The notes below the pieces were generated by a model, which did not search any database, was not told where the DNA came from, and was given only the letters and a program-made list of their open reading frames with translations. Source: Pseudomonas sp. KNUC1026 (GTDB lineage Bacteria; Pseudomonadota; Gammaproteobacteria; Pseudomonadales; Pseudomonadaceae). From it: a stretch of 64,000 nucleotides of DNA. This document shows, piece by piece, positions 9,915 to 21,000 of this stretch. The stretch covers positions 3,472,001-3,536,000 of the forward strand of contig NZ_CP087138.1 of the NCBI RefSeq assembly GCF_021650705.1. Direction: 5' to 3'. The translations under genes were made by a program, and so were the position numbers. Every line of letters begins with the position of its first letter. Within the stretch, counting starts at the first letter, position 1.

Positions 9915-10532
9915 ATGCGTACGTTATTCGCTGTACTGGGCTTGCTCGCCGTGATGAGCCTGCCACTGCCGGCCATGGCCGCCTTCACCGAAACCATCAT
10001 CACCCGCCCCTTGGCCAAGCCTGCGCCGGTGCAACCGGGCGCCCCGCAAGCGGTTCCGGTTCCGGTTCCGGTTCCGGTCCCGGTCCCGGTCCCTGCCAAG
10101 AGCCATGGCCTGATCGACAAGGTCGTGGTGGTCAAGTCCAGCCGCCAGCTGCAGCTGATGAGTGGCGGGGTGATGATGAAAAGCTACCGCGTCTCGCTCG
10201 GCAAGCAACCCAAGGGCCCCAAGGAACGCGAAGGCGACCGGCGCACGCCCGAGGGCCTCTATTGGGTCGACTGGCGCAAGACCAGCGACAAGTTCAACCT
10301 GGCGATGCATGTCTCCTACCCCAATGCCGCAGACCTCGCCCGTGCGCAACGCGACGGCGTCAAGCCCGGCAGCATGATCATGATCCACGGCACCCCGATC
10401 AACGAGGAGTACCCGGAGTGGTACTTCGCCTCGCTGGACTGGACCGACGGCTGCATCGCCATGACCAACGCCGACATGCGCGAGGTGTGGGGGCTTGTCA
10501 AGGATGGCACGTTGATAGAGATCAAGCCGTGA
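9915..10532 (+). CDS. Secreted L,D-transpeptidase (YkuD) family protein with Pro-Val repeat linker
   Basis: A signal peptide ('MRTLFAVLGLLAVMSLPLPA' then 'MAA') is followed by a proline-valine repeat linker and a YkuD domain (residues about 75-205). The catalytic region contains 'MIMIHGTP' and 'DWTDGCIAMTNADM', carrying the conserved His, Gly and catalytic Cys of the HG...GC(I/H) motif. Such periplasmic enzymes make 3-3 peptidoglycan cross-links or attach lipoproteins. Chosen start is the ATG directly before the signal peptide; an upstream in-frame ATG at 9891 would spoil it. The gene is uninterrupted, unlike its neighbours. Confidence 0.88.
   Translation: MRTLFAVLGLLAVMSLPLPAMAAFTETIITRPLAKPAPVQPGAPQAVPVPVPVPVPVPVPAKSHGLIDKVVVVKSSRQLQLMSGGVMMKSYRVSLGKQPKGPKEREGDRRTPEGLYWVDWRKTSDKFNLAMHVSYPNAADLARAQRDGVKPGSMIMIHGTPINEEYPEWYFASLDWTDGCIAMTNADMREVWGLVKDGTLIEIKP
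10048..10095 (+). repeat. Hexanucleotide repeat coding for a (Pro-Val)n linker
   Basis: About seven tandem copies of a CCGGTT/CCGGTC hexamer lie inside the L,D-transpeptidase gene and encode PVPVPVPV between the signal peptide and the YkuD domain. The unit is six bases, so slippage would change linker length without breaking the frame. Confidence 0.85.
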
Positions 10533-10646
10533 CGTAGGAATCGCCCTACAGAAATTGGTAATTTTTCCCTCAGAAATACCAGACGTATCCTGAATCCAAT
10601 CGAATACCTGAAAGCTTATGGTTCACCCGAACGCATAACTTTTCAG

Positions 10647-12327
10647 GTGTTCACCGTGCATCCGTTTCCCTCACGCTCACAACGCTGGCATTGGCCTTGC
10701 TGCCAGCCCTCGCCACTGCAGACCAGGGCACGAGCGACGCCTGGCGGCAGCTGGAAGACTTCGAGCGGCAAAGGGGCCGCGACGAACTGGAGCGGCGCCA
10801 GCGCCAGTTGCTCGCCCCGGAGCCTGCGTCGCCGCCCCAGCCCAGCGACACCCAAGGCCGCTGCGAACCGGTCCAGGGCCTGCGGCTGCACGGCAACCAG
10901 TTGATCGACGAAGCTCGGCTGCGCCAGAGTGCAGAGCCGTACATGGCCGCCTGCATGCCGGCGGCGGCCATCAACCGCGTGCTTGAAGCGATCACCGAGC
11001 AGTACGTGCAGGCCGGCTACATAGGTGCCCGGCCCTACCGCCTGGCATCGCGCGAGCTCGGCGGGCCGCTGCAGGTGCTGGTGGTGGAAGGCCAGGTCGA
11101 AAGCATCGAGGTCACCGAGCCAGGCCTGCCCCTGTCGCTGGGCAATGCCTTCGGCACCCTCCCGGCCAGCCGCTGCATCTGCCTACCCTGGAACGCGGCC
11201 TCGACCAGCTCAACCGCCTGCGTGTGCTGGACCTGGCCGCCGACATCGCCCCCGGCGAGCGCACCGGTGGCACCCATGTGCGCCTCAGGCCCTTGAGCCA
11301 CCCTCCGCGCGCCTGGCCCACACTGCTGCTGGACAACCGTGGCTCGGCAAGCAGCGGCCGCAACCGCGCGCTGCTGACTTTCAACCTCGACAGCCCCGCA
11401 CGCTGGAATGATGCCCTGGTGCTAGGGCTGCAACGCACGCTGCCGGCCGGGCCCAACTTCAACCGAAGCTACATCGGCGGCTACAGCGTGCCGCGCGGGC
11501 CGTGGCAATTGAGCCTGAACGCTGCCCGCTATGCCTATCGCAGCCGCAGCCCCGGGGCATACGGCGCGATCGTGAGCCAAGGCTCCGGTGCGGTGTACGC
11601 CGCAGCCCTGGAGCGCCAGCTCTGGCGCGACCGCAGCAGCCTGTACAGCGCCACCTTGCGCGCCACGCACAAGAACGTGGCCACCTACATCCTGGGGCGG
11701 TTCAGCGGCGTGCAAAGCCCCACCTACAACAGCCTCGGGGTGCAGCTCGATGCACTCTGGTCAAGCCATGGCCAATGGAATGCACAGGTGCTCTACAGCC
11801 AGGGCCTGGGCGGCTGGCGCGCCGACGACAGCCTGCCGTTGCGCGACCCGGCATCGCCCAGCGCCACGTTCGGAGTGTGGCGCACCAGCCTCGGCCATAC
11901 GCGCAGCGGCCGTGTGCTGGGCCAGGCGTGGCACTGGAGCAGTCAACTCAGCGCCCAGTACACCCGCAACACACTACCAGGGCCCGACCAGCTCAACCTG
12001 CCCGGCGACCTGAGCCTGCGCGGCTTCCGTGACCTGCCGGCCAGTTTCGACCGTGGCGCTCACTGGCAGAACACCTTGAGCCTGCCCCGCCCGCTGCCCA
12101 TGGGCTTTGGCCTGGTGCCTCGGCTGGGGCTCGACCTCGCCCAGGGCGACGGCCGCCGCGGCCAGCGCGGTGAACGCCTGGCGGGTTCGGTAGTGGGCGC
12201 AAGCCTCAACCGCGGCGAGCTGGCACTGAGCCTCGACTACCAGCACCCGCTGTACCGCCGCCAGGGCGAGCGGCCCGGCGGCTATTGGCAGTTGCAGTTG
12301 CAAGCGCGCCTTCGAAACACCCAATAA
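10647..12327 (+). CDS. Two-partner secretion outer-membrane transporter, TpsB (ShlB/FhaC family), frame breaks
   Basis: TpsB proteins are 16-strand outer-membrane barrels with two periplasmic POTRA domains that secrete one cognate TpsA exoprotein. After a break near 10670 the signal peptide reads 'LTLTTLALALLPALATADQG'. POTRA-like sequence follows ('GLRLHGNQLIDEARL', 'INRVLEAITEQYVQAGYIGA', 'LVVEGQVESIEV'). A second break near 11168 leads into the ShlB-type barrel ('SLRGFRDLPASF' is the conserved L6-loop region; 'LDYQHPLYRRQ' near the end). The likely start is a GTG at 10647 or 10656. The TpsA gene begins 22 bases downstream. The pair resembles HlpB/HlpA of P. putida (inference). Confidence 0.9.
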
Positions 12328-12349
12328 AAAAGAAGAAGGAAACCATCCC

Positions 12350-15300
12350 ATGAAACGGAAACGCTCAACCCCCTTCCCCTCCCGGCTTGCCAGTGACCCC
12401 CTGCGCTGGGCGATCGCCACTGTGCTGCTGGCACCGGTCGGCGCCCTGGCCGAAGGCATCGTGCCCCAGGCCGGCCCCGCCGGCACACCGCAGGTGGAAC
12501 AGCACGGCGCCACTGCGCTGATCAACATCGTGCCGCCAGTCAACGGCACCTCGCACAACCAGTACCTGGGTTACGACGTAGGCGCAGGCGGCGCGGTGCT
12601 CAACAACGCCACCGCCGCCGGGCAATCGGCGCTGCTGGGTGAACTGGGCGCCAACCCGCAGTTCAATGGCGCCGCAGCCGGCATGATCATCAACGAGGTG
12701 GTGGGCAATGCCGGCTCGTACATCAACGGGCCACAGGAAATCTTCGGCCAGGCCGCCGACTACGTACTGGCCAACCCCAATGGCATCCATATCAACGGCG
12801 GGCGGTTGATCAACGCGCCGCAGAGCGCATTCCTGGTGGGCACGCCAGAGGTGGTCGACGGGCGCCTGGTAGGGCTGAACACCTTCGACGCTGCGGGGCA
12901 CGTGCAGGTCGATGGGGCAGGCCTTGCCAGCGATGGCGCCGTGCGCCTGATCGCCCCGCGGGTCGACACCAACGGCCAGATGGACCTGCCCGGTGAGGCC
13001 ACAGTGATCGCCGGGCGCAACCGTGTCGCTCCAGGGGGCGAGATACTCGAAACACGCCAGGGCGGTGAGCAGGCCATCGACGCGCAGTTGCTCGGCGCCA
13101 TGAAGGCCGGGCGAATCGAGAGTGATCAGCACACGCGAGGGCGCCGGTGTGCGCCTGGCCAGCGCCGATTTCATCGCCGACGCCGGCATCGACGTCGACT
13201 CCGCAGGCTCGCTGGATATTGGCGACACACAATCGCCAACGCGCCTGGCCGCCGTCGGCGGCAACGTAGAACCTGAAAGCAGCCCACAACCTGAACATGA
13301 CCTACACCCGCCTGGCCGGGCGCGACATCAGCGCCCAGGCAGGCGGCGACCTCACCCTCCTGCCCGGGCAGCACCAGAGCCAGGAGCAATCGTGGCCCGA
13401 GGACTGGGACAGCCAGTTTCTCGGCATCGTCACCGAGCGCTACATGGTGCGCAAGGACACGCGAAAGACCCAGACGCTGGAGTCGGTCGTCACCGCCAGC
13501 GGCAACCTGGCTCTGGAGGCTGGCGGCAACCTCAAGGTGAAAGCCGCCGACCTGCATGCCGAAGGCGAAGCCAGCCTGTCCAGCGGTGGCGATCTTGTGC
13601 TGGAGGCAGGCAGCAACCAGGTCAGCACCGACACTCACACCTACCACCGCAAACACCTGTGGTCGAGCGAGAGCGACGCGCACGACACTCAGGAGCAGAA
13701 CGTGCCTACCCGGCTGGAGGCACGCAACATCAAGATGAACAGCAAGGGCGACACCCACGTTCGTGGCTCTGTGGTCAGAAGCCAGGAAAACACCGACATC
13801 CGGGCGCGCAAGCTGGTAGTCGATGGCCAGGTGCTCAAAGGTGACGAGGCCTACAAGGAAAACGCAGGCGACATGCTCGGAGGGCTGGTCACCAAGCGCC
13901 GCGCCGACAACAGTGGCAGCAGTGAAACCCACGTAGGCAGCGACATAAACGCCGGCGGCAAGCTCACCGTGGCGGCCGACGACGTGCTGATAAAAGGCAG
14001 CAAGGTGATTGGGGAACAGGGCGCCGAACTGATCAGTGACAAAGGCGCGGTGACACTGGAAAGCAGCCATAACCTGGTGCGCAGGCAGAAGGACGAAAGC
14101 AACGGCGCGCTGTTCGGCGCCATTGGCTCCAGCGAACAAAGCCAGCAGCACACCGAGCAGGCCAAGCGAAGCGAAGCCAGTTCAGGCACCAACCTGGCCA
14201 TTTCGGCGAAAACCGATGCGAACATCACCGGTGCCAAGGTCACCGCCAAGGCAGAGGTGAGCGTCAATGCCGAGGGCGACGTCAACATCACGCCGGACAT
14301 CGACAGCGACAAGGTGCAGAGCCACCAGCGCGACCGCCATTTCGTGGCCACCGCCAAGCAGACTCAGGACGCCGAGGACAACAAGGCCGCCTCCAGGCAG
14401 TGGATCGCCGAAGTGGGGCTGCAACAGGTCGATACACAGGCGAACACCGAGGCCAGCAAGGTATCAAGGCCCACGATCGAAGGCGCCAACGTGGCCATCA
14501 ACGCCGGCGGTACAGCGACCCTCGACAGCGCCGATGTCACCGCCCACGAAGGAGAGGTGAACATAGAAGGCAAGCGAGTCGTGCTGGGCAGCACCAGCGA
14601 CAGCCACAGCGAGCAGAAAACCACCCGCACCATTGGCGGTGGCATCGGGGTTACCGCCGGCATGGACCGCAGTGGCAGCTATTCCTCGGGGCGCACGAAA
14701 AGGCAGAAACCCGCGAACACAGCACCACCGCCCAGACCACCCACATCACCAGCAAAGCCGACACGCACTTGATCGCCGACCACGGCAAAGGCCATATCGA
14801 AAACACCGGCGCACAGGTCGAGGCCGGCGGCATCGTGGACATCGATGCTGCGAGCGTGAACAACATCGCGGCACACGACACCGAGGAAAAGACCGAAGAG
14901 CGCGAGGCCACCAAGGGCACCGCCGGCATCAACGTCGAGACGCGCTTCCTGACCCGCCCGATCGAGAAGTACCTCAACGGCCAGGACCAGTCGGTGTTCC
15001 AGAAAGGTGTCGAGGAAGCTCTGGAGGCGCCAAGCCTGGGCATCGACCTGGTCGGCAGCCACACCCATCGCCTGGAAGAAACCACCCGCGACATCGCACG
15101 CGTCAGCCAATTCGAGGGCAACACCGTTCAGGCCCTGTTGGGCGGGCACCTCCAGGACGAGGGCACTCAGTACCTGGGCCGGGACGGCCGTGTGAACATC
15201 GACGCTCGCAGCCACGACGCCACTGCTGCCCACACCGTCGAAACCAGCCTCGTCAAGCGCCTGGATGTAGAAGGCTCGGGCCGCGTGGACACCGTGACCA

Positions 15301-16896
15301 GCACCGACATCAATGGCCGGCTGATGGCAGCAGGTGGCTCGTTCGAGGAACAAAAGAGCAGCTCCACCGCCCTGCCCGCGCGCGCCGATGGCACCAAGGG
15401 CGTCGGGATTCAACTGGGTACCGACGGCCGCTACGAAGGCACGCAGTTCAATAGCCATGGCGGGGTGGTGGCGGTCAAAGCCGAAGGTTCGCTGGACCTC
15501 GGCCAGGCCACCGACACGCAGAAGCAAACCACCAAAACCCTCGACGGCTTCGGCTGGGCGCGCCTGGGCACCTCGCCGGACAAAGCCCGCAACATCGGGG
15601 CCGGCGGCGCACTCACCCACGACCAGATCACCCGCGAGTCCAGCACGGGCAAAGGCGTCGACCTGCAGGGCAAACAGGCGCAGTTCCTCGCCGGGGCTGA
15701 CTTCCGCTCCACTGGGCTCACCGCCGGCAGCGAGCAACCCTTGGATAAAATCCAGATCGAAGCAGGCGGCCAGGCCGACCTGGGCGCCGGGGTCAACACC
15801 TCCAGCGCGCAAGGCCAACGGCTGGGTGGCGGCATCCAGGTGAGCACTTCCACGGCACCGGGCAGCCTCGGCGGGGGCCTGGGCGGCCACTTCGACGCGG
15901 GCCGGACTCAGGAGCGGGTTCGGTGAGGAAACCGCCAACGCCCTCGACACCCAACATCTGCAGGTGATCGCCAAGGCGCGGGAGGCCGAAGCGGTGCGCC
16001 TGGACGGCGTGCAGGCCAAGGCGAACACCATCGACCTGCAAGCCCCCAATGGCGGCGTGCTGGTAGACGCCGCCACCCGCACCGAGCACAAGGACAACCT
16101 GGCCATCACCGCAGGCCTGGGCGCCAACACCCTCAAGAGCGGTGCGAAGGACACCGACGCCTCGGGCCTGCATGCGCGCCTGAAGGTCAAGGTCGACAAC
16201 CTCGACAGCACCACCCACACCAATGCCAGCCTCAAGGGCGACGTGGTCAACCTGGCCAGCGCAGGCGATACGCAACTCAACGGCGCCACTATCGATGCCG
16301 ACAAGGTGACCGGCCAGGTAGACGGCGACCTGCTGGTGGCTACCCGCCAGGACCGGGTCAAGGGCACCGAAGTGAACGTCGACGGGCGCATCAGCCAGGA
16401 GCACAACCCGCAAGGCCTGCTCAATGCTGTTTCGGCCGTGGCCGGGCCGTTCGCGGGCAAAGTGGGAAAGAATGCCGCCGGCATCCGCAAGCTCGACGCC
16501 AACACCAGCCCGGGCATCTCGCTGGACGTCGTCCACACCGACCGCACTACCGCTGCGCAGCAGAGCGTGGTCAGCGGGCGTGAAGGTGTGAGCCTGGACG
16601 TGGCAGGCACCACGCACCTCACCGGCGCAGTGGTCGAGGCATCCCAAGGCCAGGTGGCGCTCGCCGACGGCGCTGTGCAACAGCACGACCTCAGCGGCCG
16701 AGACTACCGCTCCGACGTGAGCATCAACGCTTCCAACTCGCCGACCGAGCTGCTCAGCGGCGTGCTCAACGAAGCCACTGCCGACAAAGGCAATCAGGCG
16801 CAGCAGGACCAGCACGTCAACGCCGGCTTCTACCGCAGCGGCGGCCACGACACCACTCAGGTGCTCAAAGCGAAGATCGAACAGGCCACACGCTGA
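12350..16896 (+). CDS. Filamentous haemagglutinin-type exoprotein, TpsA (several frame breaks)
   Basis: A large secreted adhesin/exoprotein of about 1515 residues. The signal peptide ('AIATVLLAPVGALA') is followed by the TPS secretion domain with 'YVLANPNGIHINGGRLINAP', the NPNGI motif recognised by TpsB. The rest is a repetitive beta-helix of haemagglutinin repeats ('VTASGNLALEAGGNL', 'GANVAINAGGTATLDSADV'). Breaks near 13117, 13268, 14700 and 15918 divide it, but each frame hands over directly to the next and the chain reaches 'KAKIEQATR'. No VENN motif, C-terminal toxin domain or downstream immunity gene is seen, so it is more likely an adhesin than a CDI effector. It follows its TpsB after 22 bases. 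Confidence 0.9.
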
Positions 16897-16912
16897 CAAC
16901 TGCCTCTCCCTC

Positions 16913-16931
16913 GGGCGCCTGACAGGCGCCC
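16913..16931 (+). terminator. GC-rich hairpin after tpsA
   Basis: GGGCGCCTGACAGGCGCCC forms an eight-base-pair stem with a three-base loop, 17 bases after the tpsA stop, followed by TTCCCTTCCC rather than a clean T run. It is a plausible intrinsic terminator, of medium strength. Confidence 0.55.
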
Positions 16932-16997
16932 TTCCCTTCCCCGGCAGCCTGGCCTTGGCTATGCTGCCCCGCTCCGAAGCCTCCCAGGCACTGCCTC

Positions 16998-17792
16998 ATG
17001 CCCATTACCTTGATCACCGGCTGCTCCAGCGGCATCGGCCTCGCCACTGCCCGCGCATTGAAGGCCGCCGGCCACAGCGTCTGTGCCACCGCACGCTCGC
17101 CTGAAGATGTCGCCCGTTTGGCAAGTGAGGGCTTTGACGCCCACCAGCTCGATGTGACCGACAGCGAAGCCGTGCAGGCACTGGCCGCCGAGCTGCCTGA
17201 GCTGGACGTGCTGATCAACAACGCCGGCTACGGCCTGATCGGCCCGTTGCTCGACATTCCGGATGCCGCCTTGCGCGCCCAGTTCGACACCAACCTGATC
17301 GGCCTGCTCAGCATGACCCGCGCCTGCTTGCCGGCGCTGCGCCGCCGCCAGGGGTTGGTGGTGAACATCGGCAGTGTCTCGGCCTTGATGGTCACGCCCT
17401 TTGCCGGGGCCTATTGCGCCTCCAAGGCAGCGGTGCATGCGGCCAGCGATGCGCTGCGCATGGAGCTGGCGCCCTTGGGCGTTCGGGTGACGGAGGTGCA
17501 GCCGGGCGCCATCGCCACGCGCTTCGCTGAGCAGGCAGGCCGCCAGGCCGAGCAGGTCATCCATGAGCAGTCGCCGTGGTGGCCATGGCGCGAGCAGGTG
17601 CGCAAACGTGCCCAGGCCTCGCAACAGCACGGCGCGGCGCCGGAAGCCGTGGGCCAGGCCATCGCCGGTGCGCTCGCCCGTGCACCTCGGGTGTTGCGCG
17701 TGGGCAACGGCAGCCGGGCCTTGCCCTGGTTGGTGCGCTGGCTGCCCGGCGGTTGGCTCGACCGCATCCTCAGCCGGCGTTTCGGCCTTTAA
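16998..17792 (+). CDS. Short-chain dehydrogenase/reductase (classical SDR)
   Basis: A 264-residue Rossmann-fold oxidoreductase with the classical SDR marks: cofactor loop 'LITGCSSGIGLATARAL', 'LDVLINNAGYG', catalytic Ser in 'NIGSVSAL', and Tyr-Lys in 'AYCASKAAVHAASDALRMEL'. Basic residues after strand 2 ('TARSPED') favour NADP(H). The C-terminus is longer than usual and basic ('LDRILSRRFGL'). The substrate is not recognisable. It is convergent with the exporter operon, overlapping the HlyD gene end by four bases. Confidence 0.87.
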   Translation: MPITLITGCSSGIGLATARALKAAGHSVCATARSPEDVARLASEGFDAHQLDVTDSEAVQALAAELPELDVLINNAGYGLIGPLLDIPDAALRAQFDTNLIGLLSMTRACLPALRRRQGLVVNIGSVSALMVTPFAGAYCASKAAVHAASDALRMELAPLGVRVTEVQPGAIATRFAEQAGRQAEQVIHEQSPWWPWREQVRKRAQASQQHGAAPEAVGQAIAGALARAPRVLRVGNGSRALPWLVRWLPGGWLDRILSRRFGL

Positions 17793-18646
17793 GCCCCGGG
17801 CTTGACCACCACCGTGCAGCTGGTCCCGGCCGCCAGCAGCATGCCCTCGGGCACCTGGTCGATGTGAATCCGCACCGGCACCCGTTGGGCCAGCCGCACC
17901 CAGTTGAAGGTCGGGTTCACGTCGGCCACGCCTTCGCGGCTTTGCGGGTTGTCGCGGTCGTAGATGCCGCGGGCGATGCTCTCCACGTGCCCCTGCAGCA
18001 CCTCGCCGCTCATCATCTGGATCTCGGCAGCGTCGCCCACCTTCACGTGGGGCAGCTTGGTTTCCTCGAAAAAGCCATACACCCAGAACGAATGCTCATC
18101 CACCACCGCCATGCGTGGCTCGCCGGCGTGGGCGTAATCGCCGGGGTGTACGTTGAGGTTGGTGACGTAGCCATCGACCTGCGCGCGCACCTGGGTGCGG
18201 TCCAGGTTCAGTTGCGCCGAAGCCAGTTGCGCCTGGGCCTGCTGGTAGTCGGCCTGGGCGGCGCTGGCCAGGTTGCTGGCATCGTCGCGGCTTTCCCTGG
18301 AGATCACCAGCGCGTCCATGTCGGCACGCCGGCTGGCGTTGGCCTTGCGCATCTCCCAGGTAGCCTTGCGCGAGGCCACCTGGGCCTGCGCCTGGGCCAC
18401 GGCGATGCGGTAGTGCTCAGGGTCGATGCGCAGCAACACGTCGCCCTTTTTTACCTGCTGGTTGTCGCGCACCGGCACCTCGACCACGTAGCCGGCCACG
18501 TCTGCCGCCACGTTGATGATGTCGGCGCGTACGCGGCCGTCGCGGGTCCAGGGGGTGTCCATGTACTGCACCCAGAGGGTGCGGCCCAGCACAACGGCCA
18601 AGGCCAGGATCAACAAGGTGCCGAGCAGGCTGAACAGGCTTTTCAT
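17789..18646 (-). CDS. HlyD/EmrA-type membrane fusion protein (AaeA-like)
   Basis: The periplasmic adaptor of a FUSC-type export system. One N-terminal anchor helix ('SLLGTLLILALAVVLGRTLW') leads into a lipoyl/barrel-sandwich hybrid ('ADVAGYVVEVPVRDNQQVKK', 'LRIDPEHYRIAVAQAQAQVA'), an alpha-hairpin with heptad character (residues 75-150) and a beta-barrel ('AAEIQMMSGEVLQGHVESIA'). About 285 residues is right for AaeA. It is the last gene of the NodT-FUSC-DUF1656-HlyD operon. The family exports aromatic carboxylic acids or fusaric acid; the substrate here is inferred. Confidence 0.88.
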   Translation of the reverse strand: MKSLFSLLGTLLILALAVVLGRTLWVQYMDTPWTRDGRVRADIINVAADVAGYVVEVPVRDNQQVKKGDVLLRIDPEHYRIAVAQAQAQVASRKATWEMRKANASRRADMDALVISRESRDDASNLASAAQADYQQAQAQLASAQLNLDRTQVRAQVDGYVTNLNVHPGDYAHAGEPRMAVVDEHSFWVYGFFEETKLPHVKVGDAAEIQMMSGEVLQGHVESIARGIYDRDNPQSREGVADVNPTFNWVRLAQRVPVRIHIDQVPEGMLLAAGTSCTVVVKPGA

Positions 18647-18657
18647 CGGGCGTCTCT

Positions 18658-18858
18658 TCAGTGGTAAAGCGGCAGCGCCAGCGCGCTGCACAGGCAGACG
18701 AACAGGCAAAGGCGCAGCAGCGCCGGGTGCCAGAAGTGGCGGTACAGGTCCAGGCTGGAGAACCAGCGGTCCAGCGCCCAGGCAAGGCCCATGGCGAACA
18801 GGAACAGCACGGTGAGGCTGGGCATGTACAGGCCGTGGAAGGCGATTTCACGCGGCAT
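18658..18858 (-). CDS. DUF1656 small membrane protein (AaeX-like)
   Basis: A 66-residue protein with two membrane helices ('MPSLTVLFLFAMGLAWALD' and 'ALLRLCLFVCLCSALALPLY') and the DUF1656 start 'MPREIAFHGLYMPSLT'. It is the AaeX-like partner always found between the FUSC pump and the HlyD adaptor. Its start overlaps the end of the FUSC gene by 11 bases and its end lies 11 bases before the adaptor gene. Its precise role in export is unknown. Confidence 0.87.
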   Translation of the reverse strand: MPREIAFHGLYMPSLTVLFLFAMGLAWALDRWFSSLDLYRHFWHPALLRLCLFVCLCSALALPLYH

Positions 18859-21000
18859 GGGCGGCTCCGTTGTGGCCAAGTTCGGCCAAGGGCGATTGCG
18901 GGTCGAGCAGGCTGGAGCGAATGAAATGCAGGTAGCTCTGCACCCGCCGCAGCACCGAGGTATCGAAATGGCGGGCGAAGGGCTCTTCGGCGGCCTGCAC
19001 TTCGGCAATCGCCTGCTCCAGCACACCCAGGCAGCGTTCAAGGTTTGCCGCGCTGGGCTGAATGAACAGCCGGATCAACGAACGGCCCAATGCGCGGATG
19101 CCCTGCCGCCACGGCTGGCGCTCGTGGTAGGCGGGGTGAATGGGCAGGCCGTCCTGCTCGCGGCGCAGCTCGATGATGGCGTGGCCGATCTCCAGCACCG
19201 TGAACATCCAGCCCAGCACCCGGCGCTGCACCTGCGGCTGGCCGGCAGACAGCCCATAGGCCTGATGCACCAGGTCGCGCACGCGGCTGTCGAACGCGCT
19301 GCCCAGGCGCTGGCCGGGGCCACTGATGGCGAACACCACCAGGCCGCGCAGGTCCTGCTCCAGCCGGCGCCACAGCCAACGGCTGTTGGGCGGCAGGATG
19401 ATCGCCCCGGCAGCGGCACAGAACAGCATCCCCAGCAGCATGCCGAGGTAATCGTTGACGAACGCATAAGGGTCGAACTGCGTGAGGTTGCCCGGCACCG
19501 AGCCGATCGAGAAGAAGATCAGCAACCCCACGCCATAGCCTACCCACTGCGGGCGCGAGGCCAGGAACGCGCCGAACGCCAGCACGGGCGAAAGGACAAC
19601 GCACAGCAGCGGGAAACCATCGATCTGTGGATAAACGAAAAACATCTCGATGAACCCGGCCAAGGCGCCAAGGCCCGTGCCGCAGGCCATCTGGAAGGAA
19701 AACCGGCGCGGGTTGGGGTGGCCGCAGAAAGGCCGACAGTCGCTGCGGCCACCAAGGTCATGGTGGCGCCGCTGGGCCAGTCGTTGAACAGCCAGAAGCT
19801 GCCCAGCACCAGCAGCACCACCGCGCCGCGCACGCCCGAGGCGATGCAGGCCCACAGGTTGGTCTGCGCGCGCCAGGGTTCGCGCCACTGCTCGCGCGCA
19901 TGGCGATGCTCGGCCAGCGAGCCGTGGGTTTCGGCGTAGCTGTGCAGCTCCAGCACGAAGCGATACAGCAGCTCGAAGGCGGTATGGAAATCCAGCAGGT
20001 CCGCCTCACTCGGCGCGCGCGCCAGAAACAGCTCGCGCAGGCGGCGCACTTCATCGGTGAAGCCCGCCTTGTAGTGGTCCAGCGCAAGGGCCAGGCGCAG
20101 TGCATCACGGTCGGTCAGCGCACGGCCGCTGAACGGTTCGAGCAGGCCAACCAACGTGTGCAGTGCCGGCTCCAGCGCCGCGCGCACCTGGCCGTGGTCA
20201 TGGATGCGCTCAAGCAATTGGTGCAGCGCGTTGAAGCGGGTAGTGATGCCCATGAATTCGCTGTTCATGCGGCTCACCCGGCCCGAGCGGCGGCGCATGT
20301 GCGGGTCTTCGAAGGCCGTGATCGAGCGCAGGCTTTCAAGGCCCACGGCTTCGGCGATCAAGCGCACATTGGCGCTCTCGAAGGTTTCACGCAGGCCCCG
20401 CCCACTCAGGTGCTGCACCACAAAAGCGGCGAACATGCCAAAACGCTGATAGAGCGCATTACGCATTGCAGCGCTGGACGATTGCGGCAGGATCGCGGCG
20501 CTGACGAAGGTAGAGACCAGCAAGCCGAGGCCGATTTCCAGCACCCGCCACACTGCCGCCATGAATGCGCCTTCCGGGTGGCCGAGCACCGGCAAGCCAA
20601 CCATCGCGGCGGTGTAGCCGGCCAGCACAAAGCCGTACCCGCGAAAGTTGCGGTGCCGCTGAGCGCCGGCCGAACAGAGGCCAACCCACAAAGCAAGGCT
20701 AGGCAGGAACAACTCGCTGTTTTGCGGGAACAGCGCGAACAGCAGCACCGTCACCGCAGAGCCTGCGATCGTGCCAAGCAGCCGATAGAAGCTTTTGGCG
20801 AACACCTGGCCGCTCTGCGCCTGCATCACGATGAACACGGTCACCATCGCGGTGCGCGGTTGCGGCAACTCCAGGCGCATGGCCAGCCACAGTGTGGTGA
20901 ACGCGGCCAGCAGCACCTTGAAGATGAACACCCAGGTGACCCCGTCGGTGCGGGCCCACGCCAGCAGGCTGCGGCGCCAGGGCAGCGCGAGCAGGTTCAC
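18848..21000 (-). CDS. FUSC-family aromatic acid exporter (AaeB-like), one frame break
   Basis: The inner-membrane pump of the operon, about 717 residues, with two FUSC membrane domains each of about six helices. The first half contains 'LVSTFVSAAILP' and 'GYGFVLAGYTAAMVGLP', the second 'MACGTGLGALAGFIEMFFVY' and 'LGMLLGMLFCAAAGAIILPP', with cytosolic soluble domains after each. A single break near 19725 separates the two halves. The start overlaps the NodT stop by four bases, indicating translational coupling. Relatives pump p-hydroxybenzoate, fusaric acid and similar compounds. Confidence 0.9.

Noticed and set aside
14679..16622. A 647-codon open frame on the minus strand opposite tpsA
   Set aside because: It mirrors the codon pattern of the haemagglutinin repeats on the other strand, has no recognisable domain, and such long antisense frames are common in GC-rich DNA.
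12350..16896. Phase variation of tpsA by frameshift
   Set aside because: The breaks are not at simple repeats and occur at the same rate in essential genes of the same zone, so error explains them better.
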